Below are positions 34,627-43,762 of a DNA stretch of 64,000 nucleotides, in pieces; positions within the stretch are counted from its first letter, which is position 1; each line of letters begins with the position of its first letter. The DNA comes from an uncultured Polaribacter sp. Its GTDB lineage: Bacteria > Bacteroidota > Bacteroidia > Flavobacteriales > Flavobacteriaceae. The notes under the pieces were generated by a model. It made no database searches. It worked only from the letters and a program-made list of their open reading frames with translations, and was not told where the DNA came from. Position numbers and translations under genes: made by a program. Location of the stretch: contig NZ_CANNFF010000006.1 in the NCBI RefSeq assembly GCF_947503855.1, forward strand, positions 62,001 through 126,000. Reading direction: 5' to 3'.

Positions 34627-37263
34627 ATGACAATTCCATCTAAATATGATGCAAGTAAAGTAGAAGATAAATGGTATGATTACTGGATGAAAAACAATTA
34701 TTTTCATTCAACACCAGATGAAAGAGAACCTTATACCATTGTAATTCCACCTCCAAATGTAACAGGTGTCTTGCATATGGGGCATATGTTAAACAATACA
34801 ATACAAGATGTATTAATTAGACGTGCACGTTTATTAGGTAAAAATGCATGTTGGGTTCCTGGTACAGACCATGCATCTATTGCAACAGAAGCAAAAGTAG
34901 TGGCCAAATTAAAAGAACAAGGTATTTCTAAAAACGACTTAACTCGTGAAGAATTTTTACAACATGCTTTTGATTGGAAAAACGAATATGGAGGTAAAAT
35001 ATTAGAGCAATTAAAAAAGCTAGGGGCTTCTTGTGATTGGGAAAGAACAGCTTTTACCATGGATCCAGAAATGTCTGAATCTGTAATTAAAGTTTTTGTT
35101 GATTTGTACAATAAAGGATTAATTTACAGAGGTTATAGAATGGTAAATTGGGATCCAGAAGCAAAAACCACCTTATCTGACGAAGAAGTAATTCATGAAG
35201 AAAGACAAGGAAATTTATATTATTTAGAATATAAAATTGAAGGTTCTACAGATACTTTAACCATTGCAACTACAAGGCCAGAAACCATTTTTGGAGATAC
35301 AGCAATTTGTATCAACCCTAATGATGAGCGTTTTACACATTTAAAAGGTAAAAAAGCAATTGTACCACTTTGTGGAAGAATTATACCTATCATTGAAGAT
35401 GAGTATGTTGACTTAGAATTTGGTACAGGTTGTTTAAAAGTAACGCCAGCTCATGATGAAAATGATAAAAACTTAGGAGACAAACACCATTTAGAAGTAA
35501 TCGATATTTTTAATGATGATGCTTCTTTAAATTCTTTTGGATTGCATTATGCGGGTAAAGATAGATTTGTTGTAAGAAAAGAAATCGCTAAAGAGCTTGA
35601 AGCAAAAGGTATTTTGACTAAAACAGAAATACATACCAATAAAGTTGGTACTTCAGAAAGAACCAAAGCAGTAATAGAACCTAGATTATCTGACCAGTGG
35701 TTTTTAAAAATGACAGATTTAGCAAAACCCGCTATAGACGCTGTTTTAGGTGATGACAATAACATTAACTTAGTGCCTAAAAAGTTCGAAAACACCTATA
35801 GACACTGGATGGAAAATATTCGAGATTGGAATATTTCTCGTCAACTTTGGTGGGGACAACAAATACCAGCCTATTATTTTGGTGATGGTAAAGAGGATTT
35901 TGTAGTTGCAGAAAACATTGAACAAGCATTAGTTTTAGCTCAAGAAAAAACTAAAAACGATAAATTAACAACCAAAGATTTAAAGCAAGATGAAGATGCT
36001 TTAGATACTTGGTTTTCTTCTTGGCTTTGGCCAATGAGTGTTTTTGATGGAATTAGAAACCCAGAAAACGAAGAAATTAAATACTATTACCCAACAAACG
36101 ATTTAGTTACAGGACCCGATATTTTATTTTTCTGGGTAGCTAGAATGATTATTGCTGGATATGAATATAAAGATGAAAAACCTTTTAAAAACGTTTATTT
36201 AACAGGTCTGGTTCGCGACAAACAACGTCGTAAGATGTCTAAATCTTTAGGAAATTCTCCAGACGCTTTAAATTTAATAAAAGAGTTTGGTGCAGATGGT
36301 GTAAGAGTTGGGCTTTTATTAAGTGCTCCTGCAGGAAATGATATTTTATTTGACCAAGATTTATGTCAGCAAGGAAAAGGATTTGCTAATAAAATTTGGA
36401 ATGCTTTTAGGTTGATAAAAGGTTGGGAAATAGATGAAAATTTAGCACAACCAGAAACCGCAAAAATTGGTTTGGCTTGGTACGATGCCAAGTTTAATAA
36501 GGCTTTGACAGAAATAGAAGATCATTTTTCTAAATACAGGTTGTCTGATGCTTTAATGACTATTTATAAATTAATTATGGACGATTTTTCGTCTTGGTTA
36601 TTAGAGATAGTAAAACCAGCATATCAGCAACCAATAGATGCAAAAACCTATCATGCAATTATAGAGGTTTTAGAAAATAATTTAAAAGTATTGCATCCAT
36701 TTATGCCATTCTTAACAGAAGAAATTTGGCAATATATAACTGATAGAACTCCAGAAGAGGCTTTAATTGTTGCAAAATATCCAATACAAAAAGAGTTTGA
36801 TGCACAAATAATTTCAAGTTTTGAGGTTGCAACAGATGTAGTTTCTGGAATTAGAACCATTAGAAAAGATAAAAATATTTCTTTTAAAGATGCAGTAGAA
36901 TTGTTTGTAATAGATAATGATAAGCTAACCAAACAATTTGATATTGTAGTTCAGAAATTAACAAATACAAGTACAATAAATTACATTTCAGAAAAAGTAG
37001 AAGGTGCTTCTTTTAGAGTAAAATCTAACGAATATTTTGTACCAATTTCTATAGAAAATATAGATGTAGAAGCAGAGATTGAAAAACTATCTGCAGAATT
37101 AAAAAGAGCACAAGGCTTTTTAGTAGGTGTTCAAAAGAAATTATCTAACGAGCGTTTTGTTTCTAATGCACCAGAAAAAGTAATTGCTTTAGAACGTAAA
37201 AAAGAAGCTGATACTTTGGCGAAAATAGAAACTATTATCAATAGTTTAAATGGTTTAAAGTAA
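34627..37263 (+). CDS. valS: Valyl-tRNA synthetase
   Basis: An 878-residue class I synthetase. HIGH motif in [17 protein letters not shown] (~45-60), [13 protein letters not shown], a CP1 editing domain (~200-350, [20 protein letters not shown]), KMSKS in [15 protein letters not shown] (~535), the anticodon-binding domain (~600-780), and a C-terminal coiled-coil arm (~810-878, [18 protein letters not shown]). Length is normal for Flavobacteria. I placed the start at ATG 34627 because the -7 box covers the upstream open part. A terminator follows immediately. Confidence 0.97.
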   Translation: MTIPSKYDASKVEDKWYDYWMKNNYFHSTPDEREPYTIVIPPPNVTGVLHMGHMLNNTIQDVLIRRARLLGKNACWVPGTDHASIATEAKVVAKLKEQGISKNDLTREEFLQHAFDWKNEYGGKILEQLKKLGASCDWERTAFTMDPEMSESVIKVFVDLYNKGLIYRGYRMVNWDPEAKTTLSDEEVIHEERQGNLYYLEYKIEGSTDTLTIATTRPETIFGDTAICINPNDERFTHLKGKKAIVPLCGRIIPIIEDEYVDLEFGTGCLKVTPAHDENDKNLGDKHHLEVIDIFNDDASLNSFGLHYAGKDRFVVRKEIAKELEAKGILTKTEIHTNKVGTSERTKAVIEPRLSDQWFLKMTDLAKPAIDAVLGDDNNINLVPKKFENTYRHWMENIRDWNISRQLWWGQQIPAYYFGDGKEDFVVAENIEQALVLAQEKTKNDKLTTKDLKQDEDALDTWFSSWLWPMSVFDGIRNPENEEIKYYYPTNDLVTGPDILFFWVARMIIAGYEYKDEKPFKNVYLTGLVRDKQRRKMSKSLGNSPDALNLIKEFGADGVRVGLLLSAPAGNDILFDQDLCQQGKGFANKIWNAFRLIKGWEIDENLAQPETAKIGLAWYDAKFNKALTEIEDHFSKYRLSDALMTIYKLIMDDFSSWLLEIVKPAYQQPIDAKTYHAIIEVLENNLKVLHPFMPFLTEEIWQYITDRTPEEALIVAKYPIQKEFDAQIISSFEVATDVVSGIRTIRKDKNISFKDAVELFVIDNDKLTKQFDIVVQKLTNTSTINYISEKVEGASFRVKSNEYFVPISIENIDVEAEIEKLSAELKRAQGFLVGVQKKLSNERFVSNAPEKVIALERKKEADTLAKIETIINSLNGLK

Positions 37264-37267
37264 GTGT

Positions 37268-37302
37268 AAAAAAAAAGGCTCACAATTGTGAGTCTTTTTT
37301 TA
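37268..37302 (+). terminator. Terminator of valS
   Basis: GGCTCACA and TGTGAGTC pair (one G-T), with A and T runs on the sides, four bases after the valS stop. Confidence 0.85.
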
Positions 37303-37435
37303 TTTGATAATTTTTTTTCTTCGTTTTTTAAAATACATAATTATAAAAGTTGATTATTTGTTTTTCTAATAAAATCAAAGTTAGAAAATAAACAAGCCTA
37401 TTTTTAGCGATATTCATTTAAATATTATCTTTGTT

Positions 37436-37443
37436 GCTTATAA
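37436..37443 (+). promoter_or_regulatory. -7 box (TATCTTTG) for kdsB
   Basis: Exact TAnnTTTG match, 10 bases before the ATG at 37454, so the leader is very short. Confidence 0.55.
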
Positions 37444-37453
37444 CAAGCTGTAT

Positions 37454-38185
37454 ATGAAAATTATTGCAATGATTCCTGCACGTTACAGTGCAACCCGTTT
37501 TCCAGGTAAATTAATGAAAGACTTAGGAGGTAAATCTGTGATTTTAAGAACCTATGAAGCTGCTTTAAATACAGAACTTTTTGATGAGGTTTATGTCGTT
37601 ACAGATTCAGAAATTATTAAAGAAAACATTACAAATGCGGGTGGTAATGCAATTGTTAGTAAAAAAGAGCACGAATGTGGTTCTGATAGAATTGCAGAAG
37701 CTGTAACAGATATTAATACAGATATAGTAATAAATGTGCAAGGAGATGAGCCTTTTATAGACAAAACATCTTTATCTAAATTGATAGAAGTTTTTAAAGC
37801 CGATACTAAAAACGAAATAGACCTAGCTTCTCTAAAAGTTCAAATTACCAATAAAAAAGATATAGAAAATCCTAATAATGTAAAGGTCATTACAGATGTT
37901 AACAACTTAGCAATCTATTTTTCTAGAAGCGTAATACCTTATCATAGAGATGCAACTATCAATGTAAAATATTACAAACACAAAGGTGTTTATGCGTTTA
38001 GAAAACAAGCGTTGTTAGATTTTTATAACACACCAATTACCCCTTTAGAAGCTGCAGAAAAAATAGAAGCAATTAGATACCAAGAAATTGGTAAAAAAAT
38101 TAAAATGGTAGAAACTACTGTTGAAGCTGTAGGTATAGATACTCCTGAAGATTTAGAGAAAGCCAAACAATATTTAAACCTTTGA
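37454..38185 (+). CDS. kdsB: 3-deoxy-manno-octulosonate cytidylyltransferase
   Basis: A 243-residue enzyme that activates KDO with CTP for the inner core of lipopolysaccharide. N-terminal nucleotide-binding [21 protein letters not shown], then [36 protein letters not shown] (metal-binding Asp), [11 protein letters not shown] and [16 protein letters not shown]; ends [15 protein letters not shown]. All family blocks are there. The HAD-family gene follows with a 3-base gap, so they form an operon. Confidence 0.96.
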   Translation: MKIIAMIPARYSATRFPGKLMKDLGGKSVILRTYEAALNTELFDEVYVVTDSEIIKENITNAGGNAIVSKKEHECGSDRIAEAVTDINTDIVINVQGDEPFIDKTSLSKLIEVFKADTKNEIDLASLKVQITNKKDIENPNNVKVITDVNNLAIYFSRSVIPYHRDATINVKYYKHKGVYAFRKQALLDFYNTPITPLEAAEKIEAIRYQEIGKKIKMVETTVEAVGIDTPEDLEKAKQYLNL

Positions 38186-38188
38186 TTT

Positions 38189-38881
38189 ATGAATAAGCAT
38201 ATTAAAGTAATAGCTTTTGATGCAGATGATACTTTATGGGTAAACGAAACGTATTTTAGAGAGGCAGAAGAAGAGTTTGCCAAATTGTTGTCTAAATACG
38301 AAACCAAAAATAAAATAGATCAAGAATTATTTAAAACAGAAATTAAAAACTTGCCAATTTATGGTTATGGTATAAAGGGGTTTGTACTTTCTATGATAGA
38401 GTGCGCTTTAGAGCTTTCTAACTACAAAATAAAGCAAACGACACTAGAAAAAATAGTTGATATTGGTAAAGAAATGCTAGAAAAACCCATAGAATTATTA
38501 GATGGAGTAGAAGAGGTGCTTAAAAAATTACAAGGAAAATACAAATTAATTGTTGCTACAAAAGGAGATTTATTAGACCAAGAAAGAAAGTTAGAAAAAT
38601 CGAATCTTTTAAAATATTTTCATCATATAGAGGTAATGAGTGATAAAAAAACAAAAGATTATAAAAAAATTATACAACACTTAGAAATAGCGCCCAAAGA
38701 GTTGTTAATGGTTGGTAACTCTTTAAAGTCAGATGTTTTGCCTTTATTAAAAATAGGGGCTTCTGCCATTCATATTCCTTTTCATACAACTTGGGTGCAT
38801 GAGCAGGTAAGTGCAAATGAGCAACAAAATGCAGACTATGTTACTTTAAGAAATATCAAAGAACTTTTAACGCTTATTTAA
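38189..38881 (+). CDS. HAD superfamily hydrolase
   Basis: A 230-residue HAD phosphatase, second gene after kdsB. Motif I is FDADDTLWVNE (nucleophile and acid Asp), motif II ATKGD, motif III Lys region SDKKTKDYKK, motif IV MVGNSLKSDVLPLLKIGA. The cap is helical and inserted after motif I. The position next to kdsB makes a KDO-8-phosphate phosphatase role tempting, but KdsC proteins are shorter and lack this cap, so I leave it unnamed. Confidence 0.88.
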   Translation: MNKHIKVIAFDADDTLWVNETYFREAEEEFAKLLSKYETKNKIDQELFKTEIKNLPIYGYGIKGFVLSMIECALELSNYKIKQTTLEKIVDIGKEMLEKPIELLDGVEEVLKKLQGKYKLIVATKGDLLDQERKLEKSNLLKYFHHIEVMSDKKTKDYKKIIQHLEIAPKELLMVGNSLKSDVLPLLKIGASAIHIPFHTTWVHEQVSANEQQNADYVTLRNIKELLTLI

Positions 38882-38891
38882 ATAAATACCC

Positions 38892-38899
38892 TAAATTTG
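38892..38899 (+). promoter_or_regulatory. -7 box (TAAATTTG) for the 86-residue protein
   Basis: Exact TAnnTTTG match, 22 bases before the ATG at 38922; it sets this gene apart from the kdsB-HAD pair. Confidence 0.5.
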
Positions 38900-38921
38900 T
38901 AGCTTTAAAACAATCGAGATT

Positions 38922-39182
38922 ATGGCAAGTATAAAAAACTTAAAAAAAGATATTAATTATACCTTAGGTGATATTATTGGTTATGCAACCGAAAAAGTAG
39001 ACCTAAAAGGAGATAATAAAAAAGTAGAAGCAATTGTAGATGAAACTATTACTACGTTTGATGAGTTAATTACAAAAATTAACCAAAAAGGGGTAGAAAA
39101 TAAAAAAGCTCATTATAAAGCAGTTAGTGCAGCGTTAGAAAAAAAAGCAAATGCTCTGTTAGAAAAAGTGAACAAGATATAA
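38922..39182 (+). CDS. Small conserved helical protein of unknown function
   Basis: An 86-residue soluble protein, lysine-rich and probably all helical (MASIKNLKKDINYTLGDIIG, then VDETITTFDELITKINQKGV and HYKAVSAALEKKANALLEKV). It looks like the small protein often found beside kdsB in Bacteroidetes; I know of no function. No cysteine, signal or membrane segment. It has its own promoter and terminator, so it is expressed alone. Confidence 0.82.
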   Translation: MASIKNLKKDINYTLGDIIGYATEKVDLKGDNKKVEAIVDETITTFDELITKINQKGVENKKAHYKAVSAALEKKANALLEKVNKI

Positions 39183-39207
39183 ATTAACACTTTTTAAATA
39201 TTTTTTA

Positions 39208-39240
39208 ACGACCATCAATTTTTAATTGATGGTTTTTTTA
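39208..39240 (+). terminator. Terminator of the 86-residue protein gene
   Basis: ACCATCAATT pairs exactly with AATTGATGGT around TTT and is followed by a T run. Confidence 0.88.
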
Positions 39241-39307
39241 TTAAATTTGATTAAATATTATACTAAATAGAACACCATTTACGTTATAATTTAAATCAAT
39301 AATTACT

Positions 39308-39514
39308 ATGGCTAGAGCAATGTTTGAATACACTAAGACTGTATTAAAAAAAGTAAGCTTTAACTCAGATTTGTTCTGTAAAGAATTAGAAAAATCACTA
39401 AAAAGGTTGTTACCTTATGAAATTGAAGAACTAACCATTTGGGTAAAGCAATTTACAGCAAACAAACCAGAATTAAATGTTTGTATGACATTAATAAAAA
39501 AAGAGGCTTTTTAG
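39308..39514 (+). CDS. Small conserved protein of unknown function
   Basis: A 68-residue protein (MARAMFEYTKTVLKKVSF, FCKELEKSLKRLLPYEIEEL, TIWVKQF) that matches, from memory, a short family conserved in Flavobacteria with no known role. Predicted mostly helical, basic at the start. Single gene. The last codons (KKEAF) and the TAG stop lie inside the terminator hairpin at 39496-39529. Confidence 0.8.
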   Translation: MARAMFEYTKTVLKKVSFNSDLFCKELEKSLKRLLPYEIEELTIWVKQFTANKPELNVCMTLIKKEAF

Positions 39515-39529
39515 AAGCCTCTTTTTTAG
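39496..39529 (+). terminator. Terminator overlapping the end of the 68-residue gene
   Basis: AAGAGGCTT (39501-39509) pairs with AAGCCTCTT (39515-39523); the loop TTTAG holds the stop codon, and A and T runs extend the stem. It can also serve the opposite-strand gene ending at 39555. Confidence 0.85.
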
Positions 39530-39554
39530 TTGATATAATCATATAATAATTTTT

Positions 39555-40010
39555 TTATTCTTTAGGTCTTCTTCCTCTACCATATTTACGCATTAGTTTT
39601 CGAGTAAACTCTCTTTCAGAAAGCTGAAGCCTCATTAATTTTTTATAACTTAAAAATTTAGAGGCATCTTTTAAAAAACGTTCTTTTTCTAAAACTGTTT
39701 TTCGTTCTAAATCTAATTTTAAACTTAAAAAGTCTTTTGCTTCTTCTTCATTTAAATTATTAAAACTACCAACTTGTTTCATTCTTCTATTGATTTCAGA
39801 CCTTCCTTTATCACTATATAACTCTAATTTTTCTTGATGTATATTGTAAAGTGGCCAAAACTTTTCTGCTTCTAAAGAGGTAAGTTGTAATTCTTGAGTT
39901 AAAAAAGCAATTTTAAGCGCTTTAATTTTTTGTCTACTTTTTTTTCGATCTTGCCCAAAAGAGTAAAAAACCGATAGAAACATTGCTATAATTAATAAAT
40001 ATTTTTTCAT
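39555..40010 (-). CDS. Exported helical protein, third gene of the ECF sigma operon
   Basis: A 151-residue protein with signal peptide (LLIIAMFLSVFYSFG, cut before QDR) and a long basic, helical body. The block TQELQLTSLEAEKFWPLYNIHQEKLEL resembles the LTxxQ-type motifs of Spy/CpxP-like periplasmic sensors; relatives in Flavobacteria are often labelled sensor of ECF-type sigma factor. The C-terminus is arginine-rich (RKLMRKYGRGRRPKE). It follows the presumed anti-sigma gene by one base, so it probably senses envelope state or damps the response. Confidence 0.82.
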   Translation of the reverse strand: MKKYLLIIAMFLSVFYSFGQDRKKSRQKIKALKIAFLTQELQLTSLEAEKFWPLYNIHQEKLELYSDKGRSEINRRMKQVGSFNNLNEEEAKDFLSLKLDLERKTVLEKERFLKDASKFLSYKKLMRLQLSEREFTRKLMRKYGRGRRPKE

Positions 40011-40011
40011 C

Positions 40012-40554
40012 TTAATATAATTCGTTTATTATAGAGGTATTGTCTGTGTTTATAATGTATTCTTCTATTTCATCATTTTTTAAATCTGTAAAAACAAATT
40101 CGTTTTCGCCTAAAATATTTGTATTTAATGTATTTACAAAATCTTCATTAAAAAGTTCAACATTGTTTTCTAAAACCCAATTTTCTATATCTGTGTTTAC
40201 TAAGTTGTCAAAACTTAATTTATCTGCATTAGAAAAGTTAAAAAAGTTGATGCTAAAAAACAAAAGAACGCATGCTGCAGCTGCATAAGGTATTGCATTT
40301 AAAAACCTTTTTTTAAGTAAAATTACTTTGGGTTCTTTTTTCTCAACGGTTTGTTTTAAAATAATATCATCAATGTTATCTAAATAATTATCAGGTGCTT
40401 TAAAACCAGTTTTTTTAGGTAGCTTGTCTTCTTTTAAAAATAATGTAAGGTTATCATCTACATCGTTAATATAATCTTTAGGTGCAGTAAATCCTGTAGT
40501 TTTATTTACTACAGATTTTAAAAACTCCTCGCTATTTTTATAATTATTTTTCAT
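40012..40554 (-). CDS. Single-pass membrane protein, presumed anti-sigma factor
   Basis: A 180-residue protein with a cytoplasmic N-terminal half, one membrane helix (AIPYAAAACVLLFFSINFF, ~90-108) and an acidic outer part. The N-terminal half has a twice-repeated motif: TGFTAPKDYINDVDDNL and TGFKAPDNYLDNIDDII. It lacks the HxxxCxxC zinc motif of classical anti-sigma factors. Position between an ECF sigma gene (33 bases upstream) and an exported helical protein gene (1 base downstream) makes anti-sigma the best guess. Confidence 0.78.
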   Translation of the reverse strand: MKNNYKNSEEFLKSVVNKTTGFTAPKDYINDVDDNLTLFLKEDKLPKKTGFKAPDNYLDNIDDIILKQTVEKKEPKVILLKKRFLNAIPYAAAACVLLFFSINFFNFSNADKLSFDNLVNTDIENWVLENNVELFNEDFVNTLNTNILGENEFVFTDLKNDEIEEYIINTDNTSIINELY

Positions 40555-40587
40555 GGTATTATTTAGACCTTTTCTTATAATAAAAGT

Positions 40588-41136
40588 TTAATTGGTTTTG
40601 TTTTTTATATAATTTTCTATTTTTTTAACTGCGTGAAAATAAGAGGCTTTTAGCGCTCCAACACTAGTTTCTAATATTTCTGAAATTTCATTATATTTCA
40701 GTTCTTCAAAATATTTCATATTAAAAACTAATTGTTGTTTTTGTGGTAATGTTGCTATAGCTTTTTGTAAAATTAGCTGAATCTCATCACCAGAAAAATA
40801 TACATCGCTTTCTAATGTAGATGCCAATTGTTCTTGCATTTCAGAAATGTCTATATTTCTTTCTTTGGCACGTTTATTTAAAAAAGTAATAGACTCATTT
40901 GTAGCAATTCTATACATCCAAGAAAATAATTTACTTTTTTGATTAAACTTGTCTAAATTTCTATATACTTTAATAAATGTATTTTGTAAAACATCATCTG
41001 CATCTTCATGGGAAATTACAATTTTACGTATATGCCAATACAAGCGTTCTTTATAGAGTTTTATTAATACTCTGTACGCTTTTTCTTTGGTAACAACACT
41101 TTTTAGTTGCTCAATTAAAACAGTTTCATCTGTCAA
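40588..41136 (-). CDS. ECF-type RNA polymerase sigma factor
   Basis: A 182-residue sigma-70 family protein and first gene of a three-gene operon. Region 2: KLYKERLYWHIRKIVISHED, ADDVLQNTFIKVYRNLDKF, SKLFSWMYRIATNESITFLN; region 4: TLPQKQQLVFNMKYFEELKY, NEISEILETSVGALKASYFHA. The start codon is TTG (41136). It probably answers to the membrane protein encoded next and drives its own operon, as is usual for such trios. Confidence 0.92.
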   Translation of the reverse strand: MTDETVLIEQLKSVVTKEKAYRVLIKLYKERLYWHIRKIVISHEDADDVLQNTFIKVYRNLDKFNQKSKLFSWMYRIATNESITFLNKRAKERNIDISEMQEQLASTLESDVYFSGDEIQLILQKAIATLPQKQQLVFNMKYFEELKYNEISEILETSVGALKASYFHAVKKIENYIKNKTN

Positions 41137-41190
41137 CTACTCTTTTTTTAGTTTAGACAAAATGTTTTTAGAAAGGTTTAATTTTGATAA

Positions 41191-42639
41191 CTATTTTTTT
41201 ACTTTAGTTCTAGAGTAGCCAAATAATCTTTTTTGTTTTATTATTTCGGGTATCCCTTCTGGTAACATTTCTTCCCAACCTTTTTCGCCATTAATAATCA
41301 TTTTTAAAACAGTTCTAGAAAAAATATCTAAAATGTCTTTATCAATGTTATCAATATTAATTAAACGCCCATTATTTTTAAAGAACTTGTACAATTCTTT
41401 CATTCGTGGGTGTACTTTAAGGTTTTCGCTATTAATATACTCTCCAGATTTTTGATCATGATAAGGGTACATATATACTTTTAAATCTCTATAAAATAAT
41501 TTACCAAAAGCCTCTAAAATACCACCACTTAAGTTTCGGTAATATTTTTCATCAAAAATCTGAATTAGGTTATTCACCCCCATGGCAAGTCCCATTCTTT
41601 CTTTGGTAAACTCACTAAAATATTCTACTAATTTAAAGTATTGTTGAAAGCTAGTAATCATCACGTTTTGCCCCAAAGAACAAAGTAATTCTGCTCTATC
41701 TAAAAAGTCTCTTTCGTTAATCTTACCTTCTGCTGTTAAGTTACTTAAGGTAATTTCAAAAATAATTTGTGTTTTACTTTCATCAACTTTTTTTTCGTCT
41801 AAAAAGAGTTTTTTAGATTTTTCAAACATATCCATATTAACTTTTGTAACAGGTCTAAAGCTACCTCTTAAAGCCAATATGTTTTTTTTGTATAAAACTT
41901 GTGCGGGTAATAGATTGTTTCCATCAGGACCAAACATAACAGCATTTGTCATTCCGTTTTTAAGCAGTTGTAAACTCATTAAACGATTATCGACATACAT
42001 AAAACGTGGACCAGAAAAATTAATCATATCAATTTCTAACTGATCGTTACTTAAATTATGATAAAAAGATTTTACTAATTCTTTAGGGTTATCATTTAAG
42101 TAAAAAGCCCCATAAATTAAATTTACCCCTAAAACGCCTAAGGTTTCCTGTTGCAAACGTGCATCAGTTTCTTTAAAACGAAGGTGTAAAATAATTTCGT
42201 TGTAACCTTCTAATGGATCTAGTTGAAAGCGAATACCAACCCAACCATGTCCTTTAAATTTTTTTGCAAAATCTATAGTGGTTACTGTGTTTGCGTAACT
42301 GAAAAATAATTTATCAGGGTGTTTTTGTCTACTAAGTCTGTCTTCAATTAAATCAATTTCGTGCCCTAGCATTTTTTTTAAACGAGGTTGCGTAACATAA
42401 CGTTTGTCGTCTTCAACACCGTAAATAGCGTCAGAAAAATCTTTATCGTAAGCACTCATCGCTTTTGCAATTGTACCAGAAGCGGCACCAGATCTAAAAA
42501 AATTACGTGCAGTTTCTTGTCCTGCACCAATTTCAGAAAAAGTTCCGTAAATATCTGAGTTTAAGTTTATTCTAAGTGCTTTGCTTTTAGTAGTTGGTAC
42601 ACTACTTATTTTTTGATCTCCCTTTAAAGAAATAGCCAT
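41191..42639 (-). CDS. Conserved cytosolic protein of unknown function
   Basis: A 482-residue soluble protein conserved in Bacteroidetes. Relatives carry mistaken labels such as nicotinate-nucleotide adenylyltransferase or TonB-dependent receptor; nothing here supports either (no signal peptide, beta barrel, plug or HxGH motif). Clear blocks include GTFSEIGAGQETARNFFRSG, FGPDGNNLLPAQVLYKKNIL, and GLAMGVNNLIQIFDEKYYRNLSGGILEAFGK. The C-terminus is basic (RTKVKK). Single gene with a -7 box at 42663-42670, divergent from the PhnP-like gene. No function is offered. Confidence 0.85.
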   Translation of the reverse strand: MAISLKGDQKISSVPTTKSKALRINLNSDIYGTFSEIGAGQETARNFFRSGAASGTIAKAMSAYDKDFSDAIYGVEDDKRYVTQPRLKKMLGHEIDLIEDRLSRQKHPDKLFFSYANTVTTIDFAKKFKGHGWVGIRFQLDPLEGYNEIILHLRFKETDARLQQETLGVLGVNLIYGAFYLNDNPKELVKSFYHNLSNDQLEIDMINFSGPRFMYVDNRLMSLQLLKNGMTNAVMFGPDGNNLLPAQVLYKKNILALRGSFRPVTKVNMDMFEKSKKLFLDEKKVDESKTQIIFEITLSNLTAEGKINERDFLDRAELLCSLGQNVMITSFQQYFKLVEYFSEFTKERMGLAMGVNNLIQIFDEKYYRNLSGGILEAFGKLFYRDLKVYMYPYHDQKSGEYINSENLKVHPRMKELYKFFKNNGRLINIDNIDKDILDIFSRTVLKMIINGEKGWEEMLPEGIPEIIKQKRLFGYSRTKVKK

Positions 42640-42662
42640 AAATGTCTTTTTAATAATCCTAA

Positions 42663-42670
42663 CAAATGTA
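42663..42670 (-). promoter_or_regulatory. -7 box (TACATTTG, minus strand) for the 482-residue protein
   Basis: Exact TAnnTTTG match about 24 bases before the ATG at 42639, with a TTG some 21 bases further upstream (42692-42694). It overlaps the control region of the divergent PhnP-like gene. Confidence 0.55.
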
Positions 42671-42703
42671 AGGAATAAGTGTGCAATCAGTCAATTTTTA
42701 TCT

Positions 42704-42711
42704 TATTTTTG
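42704..42711 (+). promoter_or_regulatory. -7 box (TATTTTTG) giving a probably leaderless mRNA
   Basis: Exact TAnnTTTG match only five bases before the ATG at 42717, as at 20034-20041. Confidence 0.55.
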
Positions 42712-42716
42712 TTTGT

Positions 42717-43499
42717 ATGAAAACTGATAAAAAACTGTTAAAACTCACTTTTTTAGGTACAGGAACTTCGCAAGGTATTCCTATGATTGCAAGTAATGAT
42801 CCTGTGTGTTTATCTACAGATACCAAAGACAAACGTTTGCGCTCTTCTGTTTTAATTTCTTACGGAGATAAAAATTACGTTATAGATTGTGGTCCTGATT
42901 TTAGGCAACAAATGTTAAGAGAAAATATACAGTTGGTAAATGGGGTCTTATTTACCCATGAACATGCAGATCACACAGCTGGTTTAGATGATTTACGCCC
43001 CTATTGTTACAAAATTGGTGAAATGCCAATCTACTTATGTCAGAGAACTTTGGCGAGTTTAGAACAACGGTTTCAGTACATTTTTTCTGTAGAAAATAGA
43101 TATCCAGGAGCTCCAAGTGTAACTCCCAATATTGTAAAAAATGATTCCTTTTTTATAGATGATTTAAAAATTACGCCCATACAAGTATTGCATGGTAACT
43201 TACCCATTTTGGGCTATAGAATTAACGACACTGCTTATTTAACAGATGTGAAAAGTATTACGGCAGAAGAAAAATCAAAGTTAAAAGATTTAGATATCTT
43301 GATAGTAAATGCGTTAAGAATTGATAAACACCCCACACATTTTAATTTAGAGGAAGCTTTAGGTTTTGTTAAAGCTCTGCAGCCTAAAAAAACTTATTTT
43401 ACGCACATTAGTCATAAGTTAGGTTTTCATAAAGAGGTTTCTAAAAAACTACCCAAAAATGTATTTTTAGCTTACGATGGTTTAAAGATACAAGCATAG
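42717..43499 (+). CDS. PhnP-like MBL-fold metallo-hydrolase
   Basis: A 260-residue metallo-beta-lactamase-fold hydrolase. TFLGTGTSQGIPM at the start, the metal motif THEHADHTAGLDDLRPY (HxHxDH), further ligands in LHGNLPILGYRI, YLTDV and THISHKLG. The layout is that of PhnP/ElaC-like cyclic phosphodiesterases; members in Flavobacteria may act on cyclic phosphates or RNA ends. ATG 42717 is chosen because the -7 box lies just before it; a longer frame would begin upstream of the promoter. Confidence 0.9.
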   Translation: MKTDKKLLKLTFLGTGTSQGIPMIASNDPVCLSTDTKDKRLRSSVLISYGDKNYVIDCGPDFRQQMLRENIQLVNGVLFTHEHADHTAGLDDLRPYCYKIGEMPIYLCQRTLASLEQRFQYIFSVENRYPGAPSVTPNIVKNDSFFIDDLKITPIQVLHGNLPILGYRINDTAYLTDVKSITAEEKSKLKDLDILIVNALRIDKHPTHFNLEEALGFVKALQPKKTYFTHISHKLGFHKEVSKKLPKNVFLAYDGLKIQA

Positions 43500-43683
43500 G
43501 TATAATATAATATCTCTGTTAATTTCTTTTAAAAATGTAATTCCAAAGACTTACACAGCAGAAGAGTTTGTTTGAAAAATTGTTTTGGGTCTTTGATTTT
43601 TGGGAGATTCGTTAACGTTATTTTATAAAAATAGTTGCTTTGTTTAAGTAATATAGTTAGTAAATAATTACTGACAGAGAAAA

Positions 43684-43762
43684 TGAAGTGCACCCAAAGG
43701 TTTAGACAAATTTATAATTAATTTTGATAATAATGAGCTCGATATTCAATCGGACTTATTCA
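43684..43762 (-). mobile_element. Remnant end of an IS3-type insertion sequence
   Basis: From 43684, TGAAGTGCACCC followed by AAAGGTTTAGACA looks like the terminal inverted repeat of Bacteroidetes IS3-family elements. Directly inside it, on the minus strand, the frame ISPIEYRAHYYQN-stop (43718-43759) matches the way IS3 transposases end. The rest of the element is gone: the frame is cut at 43760-43762, where the TGA of the S1-like gene lies. The call rests on 25 bases plus 13 codons, from memory of the family. Confidence 0.5.

Noticed and set aside
34731..35111. Open frame of 126 codons on the minus strand
   Set aside because: It is antisense to the catalytic core of valS.
39308..39514. Toxin-antitoxin pair formed by the two small genes at 38922 and 39308
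   Set aside because: Each has its own terminator, they are not in one operon, and neither resembles a known toxin or antitoxin.
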